Of a DNA stretch of 64,000 nucleotides, positions 50,820-60,795 are shown in pieces. Under the pieces are notes generated by a model, which saw only the letters and a program-made list of their open reading frames with translations, was not told the DNA's origin and searched no databases. How positions within the stretch are numbered: position 1 is the first letter of the stretch; each line of letters starts with the position of its first letter. Source of the stretch: Acididesulfobacillus acetoxydans (lineage in GTDB: Bacteria; Bacillota; Desulfitobacteriia; Desulfitobacteriales; Desulfitobacteriaceae); assembly GCF_902729405.1 (NCBI RefSeq), contig NZ_LR746496.1, positions 1,240,001 to 1,304,000 on the forward strand, read 5' to 3'. Both the position numbers and the translations under genes were made by a program.

Positions 50820-51511
50820 TTTGGCACCTCAAATTTATAGCCGACTCCCCAAACGGTTTGCAGGTAGGGAAAAGGAGCGACGGCGTTCAGCTTTTCCCTG
50901 AGGTTCTTGATATGCACGTCGACCACGCGAAATTCCGCAAAATAGTTTTCACCCCAGGCCTGGGACATGATCTGTTCCCGCGAGAATACCTGGCGCGGGG
51001 ACTTGGCCAGGAAGGCCAGAAGACTGAATTCTTTAGGGGTCAGGATAATGGCTTGACGGTGCCATTCCACCCGGTGCAAAGCGGTGTCGATCAGGAGGTG
51101 GGGGTAATCCAGAGGCCCTCCTTCGGAGGCGGAAGGTGCGGAGGAGCGCCGTAGGACGGCTTTGGCCCGGGCGGTCAGTTCTCTCGGACTAAAGGGTTTA
51201 ACCAGATAGTCATCCGCCCCGCAGTCAAAACCGAGCAGGCGGTCTTCCACTTCTCCTTTGGCTGTCAGGAGCAAGATGGGAAGATTTTGCCGGGCGCGTA
51301 TCCTCTGGCAGAGTTCCAAACCGTTCATGCGAGGCATCATGATGTCCAGGATGACTAAATCAAAGGCCTCCCGGTTGAGCATCTCTTCAGCCTCGACTCC
51401 GTCGGCGGCTTCCCCGACCTCGAAGCCTGCATTTTCTAAGTAGACTTTAACCAGTTCGCGTAAGCCGGCTTCATCGTCCACCAACAGGACTTTTGCTCTT
51501 TCCTTCATCAT
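50816..51511 (-). CDS. PhoB-type (OmpR family) response regulator
   Basis: 231 residues. Receiver: LLVDDEAGLRE, phospho-Asp in LVILDIMMPRMNG, LLLTAKGE, YLVKPFSPREL; winged helix: LTPKEFSLLAFLAKSP, VDVHIKNLREKLN, VWGVGYKFE. ATG 51511 follows GAGGTG. The operon reads away from the cupredoxin lipoprotein gene; three 11-bp direct repeats in front of that gene are its likely target. Confidence 0.94.
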   Translation of the reverse strand: MMKERAKVLLVDDEAGLRELVKVYLENAGFEVGEAADGVEAEEMLNREAFDLVILDIMMPRMNGLELCQRIRARQNLPILLLTAKGEVEDRLLGFDCGADDYLVKPFSPRELTARAKAVLRRSSAPSASEGGPLDYPHLLIDTALHRVEWHRQAIILTPKEFSLLAFLAKSPRQVFSREQIMSQAWGENYFAEFRVVDVHIKNLREKLNAVAPFPYLQTVWGVGYKFEVPK

Positions 51512-51784
51512 CAACACCTCAAGTTCATAGGATTAAGCGGGATGGGGCGGGAACAACCGTGACGAGAGGGGTCGCTTAAAAACAAGTTCGGGGCCGGGGG
51601 AGGCGAGTGCGGGGTAAGGATAACCAGTCTGCTTGCTGAGCTCCTTGCCGCCGCACCCGCACGAAAGGCAGGTGCAGGCCAGGGTAACCAGGTTTCCCTG
51701 TTTTGCCTTCGGTAAAGAAAGTATTAAGATTAAGTATGGATGTGAAGGTGCGGTAAAGTCAAGTGAATACGGCTTGGGTCAATC

Positions 51785-51817
51785 ATTCTTCATGATTTCT
51801 TCATTGTTTCTTTATCA
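51785..51817 (+). promoter_or_regulatory. Three 11-bp direct repeats, probable PhoB-type operator
   Basis: ATTCTTCATGA, TTTCTTCATTG and TTTCTTTATCA in exact 11-bp register. PhoB-type regulators bind such tandem repeats in place of a -35. A weak -10-like TAGGAT follows at 51837. It lies 76 bp before the lipoprotein start, in the gap shared with the divergent regulator gene. Confidence 0.7.
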
Positions 51818-51892
51818 AAATCAAAAAAAAATCCCATAGGATCGTTTCTGCAGACATACTTCTGAAGAATTAGTCAAGGAGGAACGATCCCG

Positions 51893-52795
51893 ATGAAGAA
51901 AACCGTATTTCTGGCCCCAGCCGTACTGCTCTTGTCCCTGGGTTTGACAGCCTGCGGGACGACGACAGCCGCCTCGTCGACCCCTTCTTCGCCCTCCAAC
52001 GGCAAGACCTCAACCGCAGCGGCTTCCTCTCTCAAAACAGATGACCTTTACATGACGATCAAACCCGGCCTAAAATTGGGTTCGGACGGCAAACTGCATG
52101 ATTCTTTCTCACCCACGGATTTGACCTTCACGCAAGGGGTTCCCACCAAGGTGACCGTCTTAAATTATGACGACGGTTCCCACGATATTGTTGCCAAAGA
52201 CATGAATCTCGACCAGCAGATTCCAGGTTCCAAGAAAAAGGGTGTCCCTTCAGTGACGACCTTCACGGTGACAGCGACCAAGACGGGCGACTTCCATTGG
52301 GCTTGCGATGTGCCGTGTGACGGGGCGGCCCATCCCGACAAACCCGGTTCCAACAAAGGCTGGGCCATGAATCATGACGGTTATATGGCCGGGACCTTCC
52401 GGGTCGTGTCCCAACAACCTTCTGTGGAAAACGTGGCGATGACAGTGCTGCCGGGTACGAAGCTGGGCTCTGACGGCAAGCTGCACGATATCTTCTCGCC
52501 GGCTAATCTCACAATTCGTAAGGGCGAGACTAAAGTCACCGTCTACAACTATGACGGCGGTTCTCATGACTTTGTCTCTAAGGACTTGAATCTTAATGTG
52601 CAAGTGCCCGGACACAAGAAAAAGGGTGACCCGTCTGTGACCACCTTCATTATCAAAGCGGATAAAGCGGGAAATTATCACTGGCTCTGCAATGTTCCCT
52701 GCGACGGCGCGGCTAATCCCAACAAACCCGGCTCGGCCAAAGGTTGGGCTATGAGTCATGACGGTTATATGGCTGGCATTGTGCACGTCGAGTAA
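51893..52795 (+). CDS. Lipoprotein with two CuA-like cupredoxin repeats
   Basis: 300 residues. Signal peptide with lipobox LTAC (Cys21), a Ser/Thr linker, and two ~115-residue copies of one domain. In each, the order is His (97; 225), C-x3-C (138/142; 266/270), His (161; 289) and Met (165; 293). This is the ligand order of a CuA site (His, CxxxC, His, Met) though the second Cys and His are 18 residues apart instead of 3. The copies share GSDGKLHD, WxCxVPCDG and WAMxHDGYMAG. It is a surface-bound copper or electron-transfer protein by inference. AGGAGG precedes ATG. Confidence 0.85.
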   Translation: MKKTVFLAPAVLLLSLGLTACGTTTAASSTPSSPSNGKTSTAAASSLKTDDLYMTIKPGLKLGSDGKLHDSFSPTDLTFTQGVPTKVTVLNYDDGSHDIVAKDMNLDQQIPGSKKKGVPSVTTFTVTATKTGDFHWACDVPCDGAAHPDKPGSNKGWAMNHDGYMAGTFRVVSQQPSVENVAMTVLPGTKLGSDGKLHDIFSPANLTIRKGETKVTVYNYDGGSHDFVSKDLNLNVQVPGHKKKGDPSVTTFIIKADKAGNYHWLCNVPCDGAANPNKPGSAKGWAMSHDGYMAGIVHVE

Positions 52796-52989
52796 GGCAA
52801 AGCCGTTCAGTTTCTCCCGGGCAGCCTTGGCAACGGAACAAAGGTGTGGGCCCCGGGCGGATGCATCGGTTCTATTCGGGGGATCCACCGGATCAGTTCA
52901 AGGGTTACCGGGAATCCCCGGCGCTGGCGCCGAAGAGTCTCTGAAAAGTCTATCGGGTCTGTTCAGGGAAAAATCTATCGAATCTGTTC

Positions 52990-53014
52990 AAGCCGCAGAA
53001 ATGCGGCTTTTTTG
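52990..53014 (+). terminator. Rho-independent terminator
   Basis: AAGCCGCA-GAAA-TGCGGCTT followed by TTTTT; it ends the lipoprotein transcript, about 195 bp past the stop. Confidence 0.88.
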
Positions 53015-53018
53015 TCCT

Positions 53019-53123
53019 ATCAGAAAATATAAATCCCCCGCAGGATAAGAAAACTTGCGTCAGCCGGCTTGATTCAACCGATCGCTCGTTTGAGCGATCG
53101 CAGCAGCCGAGTTTTCCTTATCG
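53019..53123 (+). repeat. Structured interspersed element, copy A
   Basis: About 105 nt beginning ATCAGAAAATATAA. It contains a 34-nt stretch (53068-53101) identical to copy B at 63450. The centre is a perfect hairpin CGATCGCTC-GTTT-GAGCGATCG. Outer segments ATAAGAAAACT and AGTTTTCCTTAT pair with one bulge, and CGGCT pairs with AGCCG. It may be a small RNA or a mobile repeat. Confidence 0.75.
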
Positions 53124-53258
53124 GCGTGTCAAGCATAACGATTAACCAGACGGTGAAATTTCGTTATAGGGGTAGCAAACGATGAAAATACCCGCGACGG
53201 AAGCCGCCGAAAACCGGGAGGATTTTACCTGCCGCCGCCGAAAAGTTCTAGTGAAGAG

Positions 53259-53372
53259 AGATGTGTACATGGGAAAAAGATGTGTACATGGAAAAGAGAT
53301 GTGTACATGGAAAAGAGATGTGTACATGGAAAAGAGATGTTTACATGGAAAAGAGGTGTTTACATGAAAAGT
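53259..53372 (+). repeat. Six tandem 19-bp units carrying ribosome site and ATG
   Basis: Unit AGATGTGTACATGGAAAAG at 53259, 53278, 53297, 53316, 53335 and 53354 (last two with small changes). Each AAAGAG is followed 8 or so bases later by an ATG. As 19 is not a multiple of three, successive ATGs fall in different frames. Only some are in frame with the regulator gene; the last ATG (53364) is the true start by context. Confidence 0.92.
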
Positions 53373-55187
53373 CTCAGGCAGGGCGTGATAGAAGCCGTTC
53401 ACAACGGCGTGCTGGCGATCGATACGGAGGGTAAGGTCGTTCTGTGCAATAAGGCAGCGGAGAGAGTTTTGAATTTATCTGTCGGCGAGGTCTTGGGCCG
53501 GTCTATTTTGGACTTTTTTCCGGAGTCGAGGACCTATGGCGTCTTGCAAACAGGTCAACCCGAGGTTGACTGTCCCTATGCCTGCAAGGGTTTGAATCTC
53601 CTGGTCGATTTTCTCCCGATTGCCGATCAGGGGCAAATTCTGGGGGCGGCGGCCATTGTTAAAGATGTCACCGAACTGGAGACGGTCGCGGGACGGCTGG
53701 GCAGTGTTCAGGAATTGGCAGCGACTCTGGAGGCTGTTGTGGAGAATTCCTATGAAGGGATCGTCGTTATCGACGACCGGGAACGAGTTGTCCTGATTAA
53801 TCAGTTCTTTCTCGAACTCATGGGTTATACGTCGGAGGACGTGGTGGGCAGACACATCCATGAGGTGAGCCCTGAATCCCAACTGCCCCAAACCCTTAAG
53901 ACAGGAATTGCCCAGTTTGGCGAACCTTGGCACGTGGGCGGCAGGGATTTTCTGATTATGCGGGTCCCGATTAAACGGGACGGCAAGATTATTGGGGCTT
54001 TGGGCAAGACTCTCTTCAAGAATATGGAAATTGCCAAGATGTTCGCCCGTAAAGTGGTTCGCTTGGAAGAGGATCTCGCCTTCTATAAGGAGGAGTTGAG
54101 CAAAATACACAGTTCCCAATTCAGTTTTGCCGACATCAGCGGGGAAAACGAGCACATGCTGGCTGCCAAGGCATTGGCCCTGCGCGCGGCGCGCACGACT
54201 TCGACGATCTTGCTCTTGGGCGAAAGCGGGACGGGAAAAGAGGTCTTTGCCCATGCTATTCATCAGGCCAGTCTGCGCCGCCGGGGACCGTTTGTCCGGA
54301 TTAATTGCGCCTCCCTGCCGGAGAGCCTGCTCGAGTCGGAACTTTTCGGTTATGCGGAAGGCGCGTTTACCGGAGCGCGTAAAGGCGGAAAGCCGGGAAA
54401 ATTTGAACTGGCCGACAAAGGTACTATTTTCCTTGATGAGATCGGAGATATGAGTCTCGGCATGCAGGCTAAACTTCTGCGGGTCATTCAGGAACGGGAA
54501 GTGGACCGGATCGGGGGAACCCATCCGATCAAAGTGGACGTGCGGGTGATTTCCGCCACGAATCGCGATCTGCACCGGATGGTCATGGAACACAAATTTA
54601 GGCTCGATCTGTATTACCGCCTTAATGTTGTGACTTTGGAACTTCCTCCTTTGCGTGAGCGGGTTGAAGATCTGGAGGGGATCATCAAGACGCTGCTGGA
54701 ACGTTTGAACCGGAGACTGGGAACTGTTGTCGAAGGAGTAAGCAAGGAGACACTGGATATCTTTCGCAGCTACGGCTGGCCCGGCAACATTCGGGAATTG
54801 GAAAATGTCCTGGAACGGGCGATGATCATATCGGACGAACCGTATATATCCCCTGAGCACCTTGCCCCGTCCCTGCGCTCCACCGGCGGGGAGGAGTCTG
54901 GGGAGAGAGGGGCGGGACAAACATCTTTTTCCGAAAACTTATCCTTGGAAGAAGCTTTGAAGGCGGCCGAAAAAGAAATTCTCAGCCGGGCCTTGCGGCG
55001 CAGCGGGGGTAACAAACTGCAGGCGGCCAAGGCCTTGGGTATTCATCGTTCGGCCCTTTACAAGAAACTGGCCCGTCATAATCTGCTCCCCCCGCGCGAA
55101 AACATGAGTCCCGCAGTCGCTGCGTTAAAGCAGCCGGAAGCGGGTGAGGCGGACCATGGAGAGACAGAGCACGGCGGGACGGGGTAG
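53364..55187 (+). CDS. PAS-containing sigma-54-dependent activator
   Basis: 607 residues from ATG 53364. PAS domain 1 about 5-60 ([22 protein letters not shown]), a short CPYAC loop, PAS domain 2 about 120-225 ([18 protein letters not shown]), AAA+ domain with Walker A GESGTGKE, the sigma-54 loop [13 protein letters not shown], Walker [12 protein letters not shown], arginine fingers [10 protein letters not shown] and a Fis-type HTH ([22 protein letters not shown]). It very probably drives the acyl-CoA operon, whose consensus sigma-54 promoter lies 350 bp downstream. Longer in-frame starts exist inside the repeat array. Confidence 0.95.
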   Translation: MKSLRQGVIEAVHNGVLAIDTEGKVVLCNKAAERVLNLSVGEVLGRSILDFFPESRTYGVLQTGQPEVDCPYACKGLNLLVDFLPIADQGQILGAAAIVKDVTELETVAGRLGSVQELAATLEAVVENSYEGIVVIDDRERVVLINQFFLELMGYTSEDVVGRHIHEVSPESQLPQTLKTGIAQFGEPWHVGGRDFLIMRVPIKRDGKIIGALGKTLFKNMEIAKMFARKVVRLEEDLAFYKEELSKIHSSQFSFADISGENEHMLAAKALALRAARTTSTILLLGESGTGKEVFAHAIHQASLRRRGPFVRINCASLPESLLESELFGYAEGAFTGARKGGKPGKFELADKGTIFLDEIGDMSLGMQAKLLRVIQEREVDRIGGTHPIKVDVRVISATNRDLHRMVMEHKFRLDLYYRLNVVTLELPPLRERVEDLEGIIKTLLERLNRRLGTVVEGVSKETLDIFRSYGWPGNIRELENVLERAMIISDEPYISPEHLAPSLRSTGGEESGERGAGQTSFSENLSLEEALKAAEKEILSRALRRSGGNKLQAAKALGIHRSALYKKLARHNLLPPRENMSPAVAALKQPEAGEADHGETEHGGTG

Positions 55188-55347
55188 AGCGGCACGAATT
55201 GAGGAGGTACGGATCAAGGCGGGACGTGGCAAAGCGGGAGGGATTAAAACGGGAGAGATTAACACAGTGTTCACGCAAGAAGACATATGTCTCTATTAAT
55301 GGACAACTGCGCAGAAATAGCCGCGGAAAGGGCTTTTATAGTGTTTT

Positions 55348-55389
55348 GAGCAGGGTGAGTGTTTCCGAGAATGGACACTTACCCTGCTC
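55348..55389. promoter_or_regulatory. Long palindrome, probable enhancer site of the acyl-CoA operon
   Basis: Arms GAGCAGGGTGAGTGT (55348-55362) and its complement (55375-55389; 14 of 15 bases match) around 12 bases. It contains TGT-N12-ACA. It is about 150 bp upstream of the -24 box, the distance expected for a sigma-54 enhancer. Confidence 0.72.
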
Positions 55390-55540
55390 GGTTAGGCAGT
55401 GCAGCAGGGGTTACGGTCAGAATTACGGGGTGGAAAACCAGCGGACGCTCGACCGCAAAAGAAGAGAAAAGGCGGGAAAGAGCGAATTCCAGACTTTCCT
55501 GTCATAATTCCAGGAGTCCAAACCAAAATACAGGTAATTG

Positions 55541-55556
55541 TGGCACAGTTCTTGCA
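55541..55556 (+). promoter_or_regulatory. Consensus sigma-54 promoter of the acyl-CoA operon
   Basis: TGGCACAGTTCTTGCA: full match to TGGCAC-N5-TTGCA, with GG at 55542-55543 and GC at 55554-55555. Transcription should begin near 55567, about 185 bp before the thiolase. Confidence 0.93.
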
Positions 55557-55750
55557 GTTTGGGTAATTGATGCTATTGGCAAGAGTAGCTATTGTCAATA
55601 GTCATCATTGCAAAAGCACTTTACTAAGAAACTGCTATTGAGAAGAATGAGGCATGGTTGTGACCCGAGCGACAAGGTTGGTTTCAAGCTGGGCCAAGCA
55701 AGCAGGGCTGAACAAGCGGGGATAAGATGGTAAAGATGGGAGGAAAGAGG

Positions 55751-56938
55751 ATGGCAAGGGCCGTGATTGTCAGTGCAGCCCGCACGCCGTTTGGTACTTT
55801 GGGTGGCAGCCTCAAAGAGGTTCCGGCGGTCGATTTGGGCGCTCACGTTATCAGGGAAGCTATCCGCCGGGCCGGGATCAGCGGCGAGATAGTGGACAAT
55901 CTTCTTATGGGTATGGTGATTCAAGGAGGTGCGGGTCAGATTCCCTCGCGTCAGGCTGGAATCAAAGCCGGACTGCCCAATACGGTGACTTCAGAAACGA
56001 TTAATAAGGTCTGCGCGTCAGGCCTGAGGGCGGTGACCTTGGGTGAAACCATCATACGGGCCGGGGACGCGGAAATAATCGTGGCCGGGGGAATGGAAAG
56101 CATGTCCGGTGCTCCCTTTGCCCTCAAGAGGGCCCGCTTCGGTTATCGCATGGGGAACGACAGTGTGATTGATCTCATGGTTCACGACGGGCTCTGGTGC
56201 GCTTTTCATAATGTGCATATGGCGGTGCACGGCTCAAGGGTGGCCAAGGAATACGGGATTACCCGAGAGGAGCAGGACCAATTTGCCCTGCGTTCGCACC
56301 GTTTGGCACTCAAGGCTATTGACGAAGGGCGCTTCGCCGAGGAGATAGCCCCGCTGGCCATACCCCAGAAGAAGGGGGAAGCGAAGATTTTTGCCGTGGA
56401 CGAGGCTCCGCGCCGGGACACGAATGCGGAAAAATTAGCGGCGCTGCCGCCCATCTTTGTTCAGGATGGGACCGTGACGGCGGGGAATGCGCCGGGGGTG
56501 AACGACGGGGCCGGGGCGATGGTCTTGATGAGTGAAGAGAAAGCGACCGCACTCGGCAATAAGCCCTTGGCCTATATTCTCGGCCACGCCACGGTGGCGC
56601 AGGAGCCAGCCTACATCGCGACGACTCCCGGGTTGGCCATTAACAAACTGTTAAAGCAGAAAGGCATGACCATTAAGGACATTGACCTGATCGAAGCCAA
56701 CGAGGCCTTTGCCGCGGTGGCCTTGACCAGTCAGAAGATCGCCGGGTGGGATCCGGAGAAGGTTAATGTCAACGGCGGCGCGATTGCCCTCGGCCACCCG
56801 ATCGGGGCCAGCGGGGCCCGGATTATCATGACTCTGATCTACGAACTTCGGCGTCGGGGCGGGGGCTTGGGTATTGCGGCCATTTGCAGCGGGGCGGCTC
56901 AAGGGGATGCCATTCTCTTGGAAGTTCCGGGTGCCTAG
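55751..56938 (+). CDS. Acetyl-CoA acetyltransferase (thiolase), first copy
   Basis: 395 residues from ATG 55751 (GGGAGG 7 bases upstream). Acyl-enzyme Cys in [10 protein letters not shown], the His in [16 protein letters not shown] and the late Cys in [20 protein letters not shown] is also standard. It condenses two acetyl-CoA or splits 3-ketoacyl-CoA. It is the first gene of the sigma-54-driven operon. It shares many residues with the second thiolase at 62049, but they are clearly different proteins. Confidence 0.95.
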   Translation: MARAVIVSAARTPFGTLGGSLKEVPAVDLGAHVIREAIRRAGISGEIVDNLLMGMVIQGGAGQIPSRQAGIKAGLPNTVTSETINKVCASGLRAVTLGETIIRAGDAEIIVAGGMESMSGAPFALKRARFGYRMGNDSVIDLMVHDGLWCAFHNVHMAVHGSRVAKEYGITREEQDQFALRSHRLALKAIDEGRFAEEIAPLAIPQKKGEAKIFAVDEAPRRDTNAEKLAALPPIFVQDGTVTAGNAPGVNDGAGAMVLMSEEKATALGNKPLAYILGHATVAQEPAYIATTPGLAINKLLKQKGMTIKDIDLIEANEAFAAVALTSQKIAGWDPEKVNVNGGAIALGHPIGASGARIIMTLIYELRRRGGGLGIAAICSGAAQGDAILLEVPGA

Positions 56939-57151
56939 CGGAAGCGGCTGCGGGAGGTGAGGCGGGGACAAAAACTTGGATAAAGCGGCTCGGAAAATCC
57001 GGGCAGAAATGCGTTCGGGGGATTGCGCGCGAGGGGATGACCAAACAGGGGGCCGGACAGACAGGGATTCGTCTGCGGCGGCAAGGCTTTGCGGATCCCG
57101 GACGGCCGCATTTTTCATGGGGTGGGGGAGAGCGAAAAGGAGATGGACGGC

Positions 57152-58291
57152 GTGGATTTCAATCTAAACAGTGACCAGTTGATGATGCGCAAAATGGTGC
57201 GGGACTTCGTGGAAGAGGAAATCGTTCCTTTGGCTTCCGTCACAGACGAGACCCATGAATTCCCTCTGGCCTCTATTCAAAAGATGGGCGAACTCGGTTT
57301 GATGGGTATTCCCATTCCGGAAGACTACGGCGGAGCGGGGGCCGACTTTCTCTCATACATCATAGCGATCGAGGAAATCGCGCGGGGATGCGCCTCCACG
57401 GCCGTGATTTTGGCAGTCCACACTTCGGTGGGGACCTTTCCCATCCTCTATTTCGGAACGGAGGCGCAGAAGCGTCGTTACCTGCCCAAGTTAGCGCGCG
57501 GAGAGATGATCGGGGCATTCGCCCTGACGGAGGCCAATTCCGGATCCGACGCCTCCAGTCTGGTCACGACGGCGGAAAAGCGCGGCGACCACTATGTCTT
57601 GAACGGGAGCAAGCGCTTTATCACGAATTCCGGCTATGCCGGCGTCTACACCGTGATGGCTTCGACGGACCGGAGCAAAGGTCCGCATGGGGTCACGGCT
57701 TTCCTGGTGGACAAAGACACCCCTGGATTCAGCGTCGGCAAAGCCGAAAAAAAAATGGGGCTCAATGGTTCGGCCACTTGTGAATTGATCTTTGAGGACG
57801 CACTCGTTCCCGTGGAAAACCGATTGGGAGCGGAAGGGCAGGGCTTTAAGGTGGCCATGTCCCTGCTGGACGGCGGCCGGATAGGTATCGGAGCCCAAGC
57901 CCTGGGTATCGGCCAGGCGGCTTTTGAAGCGGCCTTGGCCTACGCGCAGGAACGGGTTCAGTTTAAGCAGGCGATCATCAACTTTCAGGGTATCCAGTTT
58001 ATGCTGGCCGACATGGCCACCCAGTTGGAGGCCGCCCGGCTCCTTATCTATCAGGCGGCGGCCCGCCGCCTGGCCGGCCTCCCCTACAGTAAAGAGGCCT
58101 CGATGGCCAAGCTGTTCGCCAGCGACACCGCGGTCAAAGTGACCACGGACGCCGTGCAAATCTTTGGGGGGTACGGTTACACCAAAGAATACAAAGTTGA
58201 ACGTTACATGAGGGACGCCAAAATCACCCAAATCTACGAAGGGACGAACCAGATTCAGAGGATGGTTATAGCTAAACATTTGCGCAAGTAG
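57152..58291 (+). CDS. Acyl-CoA dehydrogenase, first copy
   Basis: 379 residues from GTG 57152; AAAAGGAG with 9 bases of spacing supports it over the ATG at 57143. FAD-binding FALTEANSGSDASS and KRFITNSGYAGVYTVMAST, catalytic Glu in IYEGTNQIQRMV, and GGYGYTKEYKVERYMRDAKIT. It is like short-chain butyryl-CoA dehydrogenases and introduces the 2,3 double bond (or works in reverse with electron bifurcation). ETF subunits, needed as partner, are not in the window. Confidence 0.95.
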   Translation: MDFNLNSDQLMMRKMVRDFVEEEIVPLASVTDETHEFPLASIQKMGELGLMGIPIPEDYGGAGADFLSYIIAIEEIARGCASTAVILAVHTSVGTFPILYFGTEAQKRRYLPKLARGEMIGAFALTEANSGSDASSLVTTAEKRGDHYVLNGSKRFITNSGYAGVYTVMASTDRSKGPHGVTAFLVDKDTPGFSVGKAEKKMGLNGSATCELIFEDALVPVENRLGAEGQGFKVAMSLLDGGRIGIGAQALGIGQAAFEAALAYAQERVQFKQAIINFQGIQFMLADMATQLEAARLLIYQAAARRLAGLPYSKEASMAKLFASDTAVKVTTDAVQIFGGYGYTKEYKVERYMRDAKITQIYEGTNQIQRMVIAKHLRK

Positions 58292-58449
58292 CGCCGCTTC
58301 GTGCCGAAGTGAGGATGCGGTGCCGGCAACTGCCTTGCCAAACCTTTAAACGACAAAGGGGGAGGGGGTTTGCCAAGGACTTGCGGCCAAGGCGACGGGT
58401 GGTGTTCCGTGGATATGAACTTTGTTAAGGTGAGAGGAGAGAAAAACAA

Positions 58450-59289
58450 ATGAAAACGATTATGGTGGTCGGAGCCGGCCAGATGGGCTCAGGCATTGCG
58501 CAAGTGGCTGCTCAGGCCGGTTATGCCGTGATTTTGAACGATATTAAGGATGAGTTTGTTCAACGGGGATTGCAGACGATTGCCAAAAATCTGAGTCGGA
58601 GCGTAGAAAAGGGCAAGATGGAGGCCGCGGAAAAAGAGGCGGTTTTGAGCCGCTTGAAGCCCTCTGTGGCGCTGGAAGACGCGGCCGCAGCGGACCTGGT
58701 CATTGAAGCGGCGGTGGAAAATATGGCGATCAAGGCTGAGATCTTCAAGCAGTTGGACGCAGTTTGCCCCGAAGCCACGATTCTCGCGACCAACACTTCC
58801 TCTTTGCCGATTACGGAAGTGGCGGCCGTGACTAAGCGGCCGGAAAAAGTCATAGGCATGCACTTTATGAATCCGGTACCGGTGATGAAGCTGGTCGAGG
58901 TCATCCGGGGGCTGGCGACCGATGACGCGGTGTATGGGGAAATTGAGGCTTTGAGCCGCAAGATGGGCAAGACCCCGGTCGAGGTCAATGATGCGCCGGG
59001 CTTTGTCGCCAACCGCATTCTCATTCCCATGATTAACGAAGCTGTTTGGACCCTTTATGAAGGGATTGCCGGTATCGAAGAGATCGACCAGGTGATGAAA
59101 CTGGGCATGAACCATCCGATGGGTCCGTTGACCCTGGCGGACCTGATCGGCCTGGACACGGTGCTGGCCATTTGCGAGGTACTGCACGAGGGTATGGGTG
59201 ACAAATACCGTCCCTGTCCTCTGCTGCGTAAGTATGTCAAAGCGGGTTGGCTGGGCCGGAAGACCGGCCGGGGCTTCTATCAATATTAG
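58450..59289 (+). CDS. hbd: 3-hydroxybutyryl-CoA dehydrogenase
   Basis: 279 residues. NAD fold [37 protein letters not shown] with the catalytic His, [15 protein letters not shown] and [15 protein letters not shown]. It interconverts acetoacetyl-CoA and 3-hydroxybutyryl-CoA. GAGAGGAGAG precedes ATG. It sits between the dehydrogenase and CoA-transferase genes; the hydratase for the next step is not found nearby. Confidence 0.96.
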   Translation: MKTIMVVGAGQMGSGIAQVAAQAGYAVILNDIKDEFVQRGLQTIAKNLSRSVEKGKMEAAEKEAVLSRLKPSVALEDAAAADLVIEAAVENMAIKAEIFKQLDAVCPEATILATNTSSLPITEVAAVTKRPEKVIGMHFMNPVPVMKLVEVIRGLATDDAVYGEIEALSRKMGKTPVEVNDAPGFVANRILIPMINEAVWTLYEGIAGIEEIDQVMKLGMNHPMGPLTLADLIGLDTVLAICEVLHEGMGDKYRPCPLLRKYVKAGWLGRKTGRGFYQY

Positions 59290-59453
59290 GGATGGAGTCA
59301 GGAGGGACCGCGCGAAGGACTTCAGAGCGAATTATCTATAAAGGAAAGAACAGTGGGAAGCATTTCAGGTCGGGTTAGGTTAAGAGCCGTGCGAACAATT
59401 CAGGACGAATTACAGGACGGATTGCAGAAAGGATCGCAGGAAGGAGTACAGGG

Positions 59454-60752
59454 ATGGCCGATGTCAAAGAACTTTATCGACGGAAAAGGATGAGCGCGGA
59501 AGAGGCGATCAAGCTTATTCAGGACGGGGATTACATTTCTATTCCCGTGGGTGTGGGGGAGCCCCCGGCCCTTCTGACTGCCCTGTCGGATCATCGCCGG
59601 GAGTACCGGGATGTTAAGGTGATGCAGATTCTTCCTATCCGCAAATACGGCTACTATGATCCGGAGACTGTGGAAAACGTACGCCATTTAGGCTTTTTCT
59701 TGGGGGGGCCTTCCCGTTCGGGCATCGGGGATGGCTGGGTGGACGTCATCCCCAACTATTTCTACGAACTCCCCCAACTCATCCGGGAAGGTTCAATTCC
59801 GGTAGACGTCGTTATGGCTATGGCTTCGCCGATGAACAAGCATGGGTACTTTTCCATCAGCTTGGGAACGGATTATACCATGGCCGGGATTGAGAAGGCT
59901 CGGGCTTTGATTCTGGAAGTAAACCCCAATGTTCCTTTCACCTGCGGCGACTGCTGGGTGCACATTTCCCAGGTAGCCGGATTGATGGAAACGGAGGAGG
60001 AACTGCTGGAAGTGGGTTTGCCTAAAATCGGGGCAGTGGAGGAGAACATCGGCAAACAGGTCGCGGAGCTCATTGAGGACGGTTCGACCTTGCAGATTGG
60101 CTATGGGGCCATTCCGGATGCGGTGGTCATGCAGTTGAAGGACAAGCACGATTTAGGGATTCATACGGAGATGGTCGGAGACGGAATCTTGACCCTGGTG
60201 GAGAGCGGGGTGGTTACGAACCGTAAAAAGAATTATCATCCCGGCAAGATGCTGGCTACTTTTGCCCTCGGGTCACGGCGGCTCTACCGCTTCATGGACC
60301 TAAATCCCGCTCTGGAAATGCATCCGGTGAATTTCACCAATGATCCCATGCTGGCGGGCCAAAATGATAAGCTGGTTTCCATCAATGGTTCGATTGAGGT
60401 GGATTTTATGGGTCAGTGCAACTCTGAATCCATTGGTCCGCTTCCGTACAGCGGGACGGGTGGCCAGGCGGACTTTGTCCGGGCAGCTAACCGGTCCCGG
60501 GGAGGGAAGTCGTTTATCGTCCTGCCTTCGACTGCGAAAAAAGGCAGCATCAGCCGGATTGTGCCTTCCCTGACACCCGGTGCCGCTGTGACGACCGGCA
60601 AAAATGACGTTAACTATGTAGTGACCGAATACGGAGTGGCCAAGCTGAGGGGAAAGAGTTTGAAACAAAGGGCGGAAGCCCTGATTGGGATTGCCCACCC
60701 GGATTTCAGGGAGGATTTGAGAAAAGCGGCTCGCAAGCTGCATTTGCTCTAG
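59454..60752 (+). CDS. Acetyl-CoA hydrolase/CoA-transferase family (butyrate or 4-hydroxybutyrate type)
   Basis: 432 residues. Family features: [55 protein letters not shown]-like [28 protein letters not shown] and [17 protein letters not shown]. The likely catalytic Glu is in HTEMVGDG. It should move CoA between acetate and a short-chain acid, closing a butyrate-type route without ATP cost. The substrate is inferred from the operon. Confidence 0.93.
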   Translation: MADVKELYRRKRMSAEEAIKLIQDGDYISIPVGVGEPPALLTALSDHRREYRDVKVMQILPIRKYGYYDPETVENVRHLGFFLGGPSRSGIGDGWVDVIPNYFYELPQLIREGSIPVDVVMAMASPMNKHGYFSISLGTDYTMAGIEKARALILEVNPNVPFTCGDCWVHISQVAGLMETEEELLEVGLPKIGAVEENIGKQVAELIEDGSTLQIGYGAIPDAVVMQLKDKHDLGIHTEMVGDGILTLVESGVVTNRKKNYHPGKMLATFALGSRRLYRFMDLNPALEMHPVNFTNDPMLAGQNDKLVSINGSIEVDFMGQCNSESIGPLPYSGTGGQADFVRAANRSRGGKSFIVLPSTAKKGSISRIVPSLTPGAAVTTGKNDVNYVVTEYGVAKLRGKSLKQRAEALIGIAHPDFREDLRKAARKLHLL

Positions 60753-60795
60753 AGCAGACCGAACTCTCATGAAAGTAAATGAAGGAGTGTTGACC

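Noticed and set aside
53259-53372. CRISPR-like array
   Set aside because: The 19-bp units are contiguous with no spacers and no cas genes are nearby; it is a simple tandem repeat.
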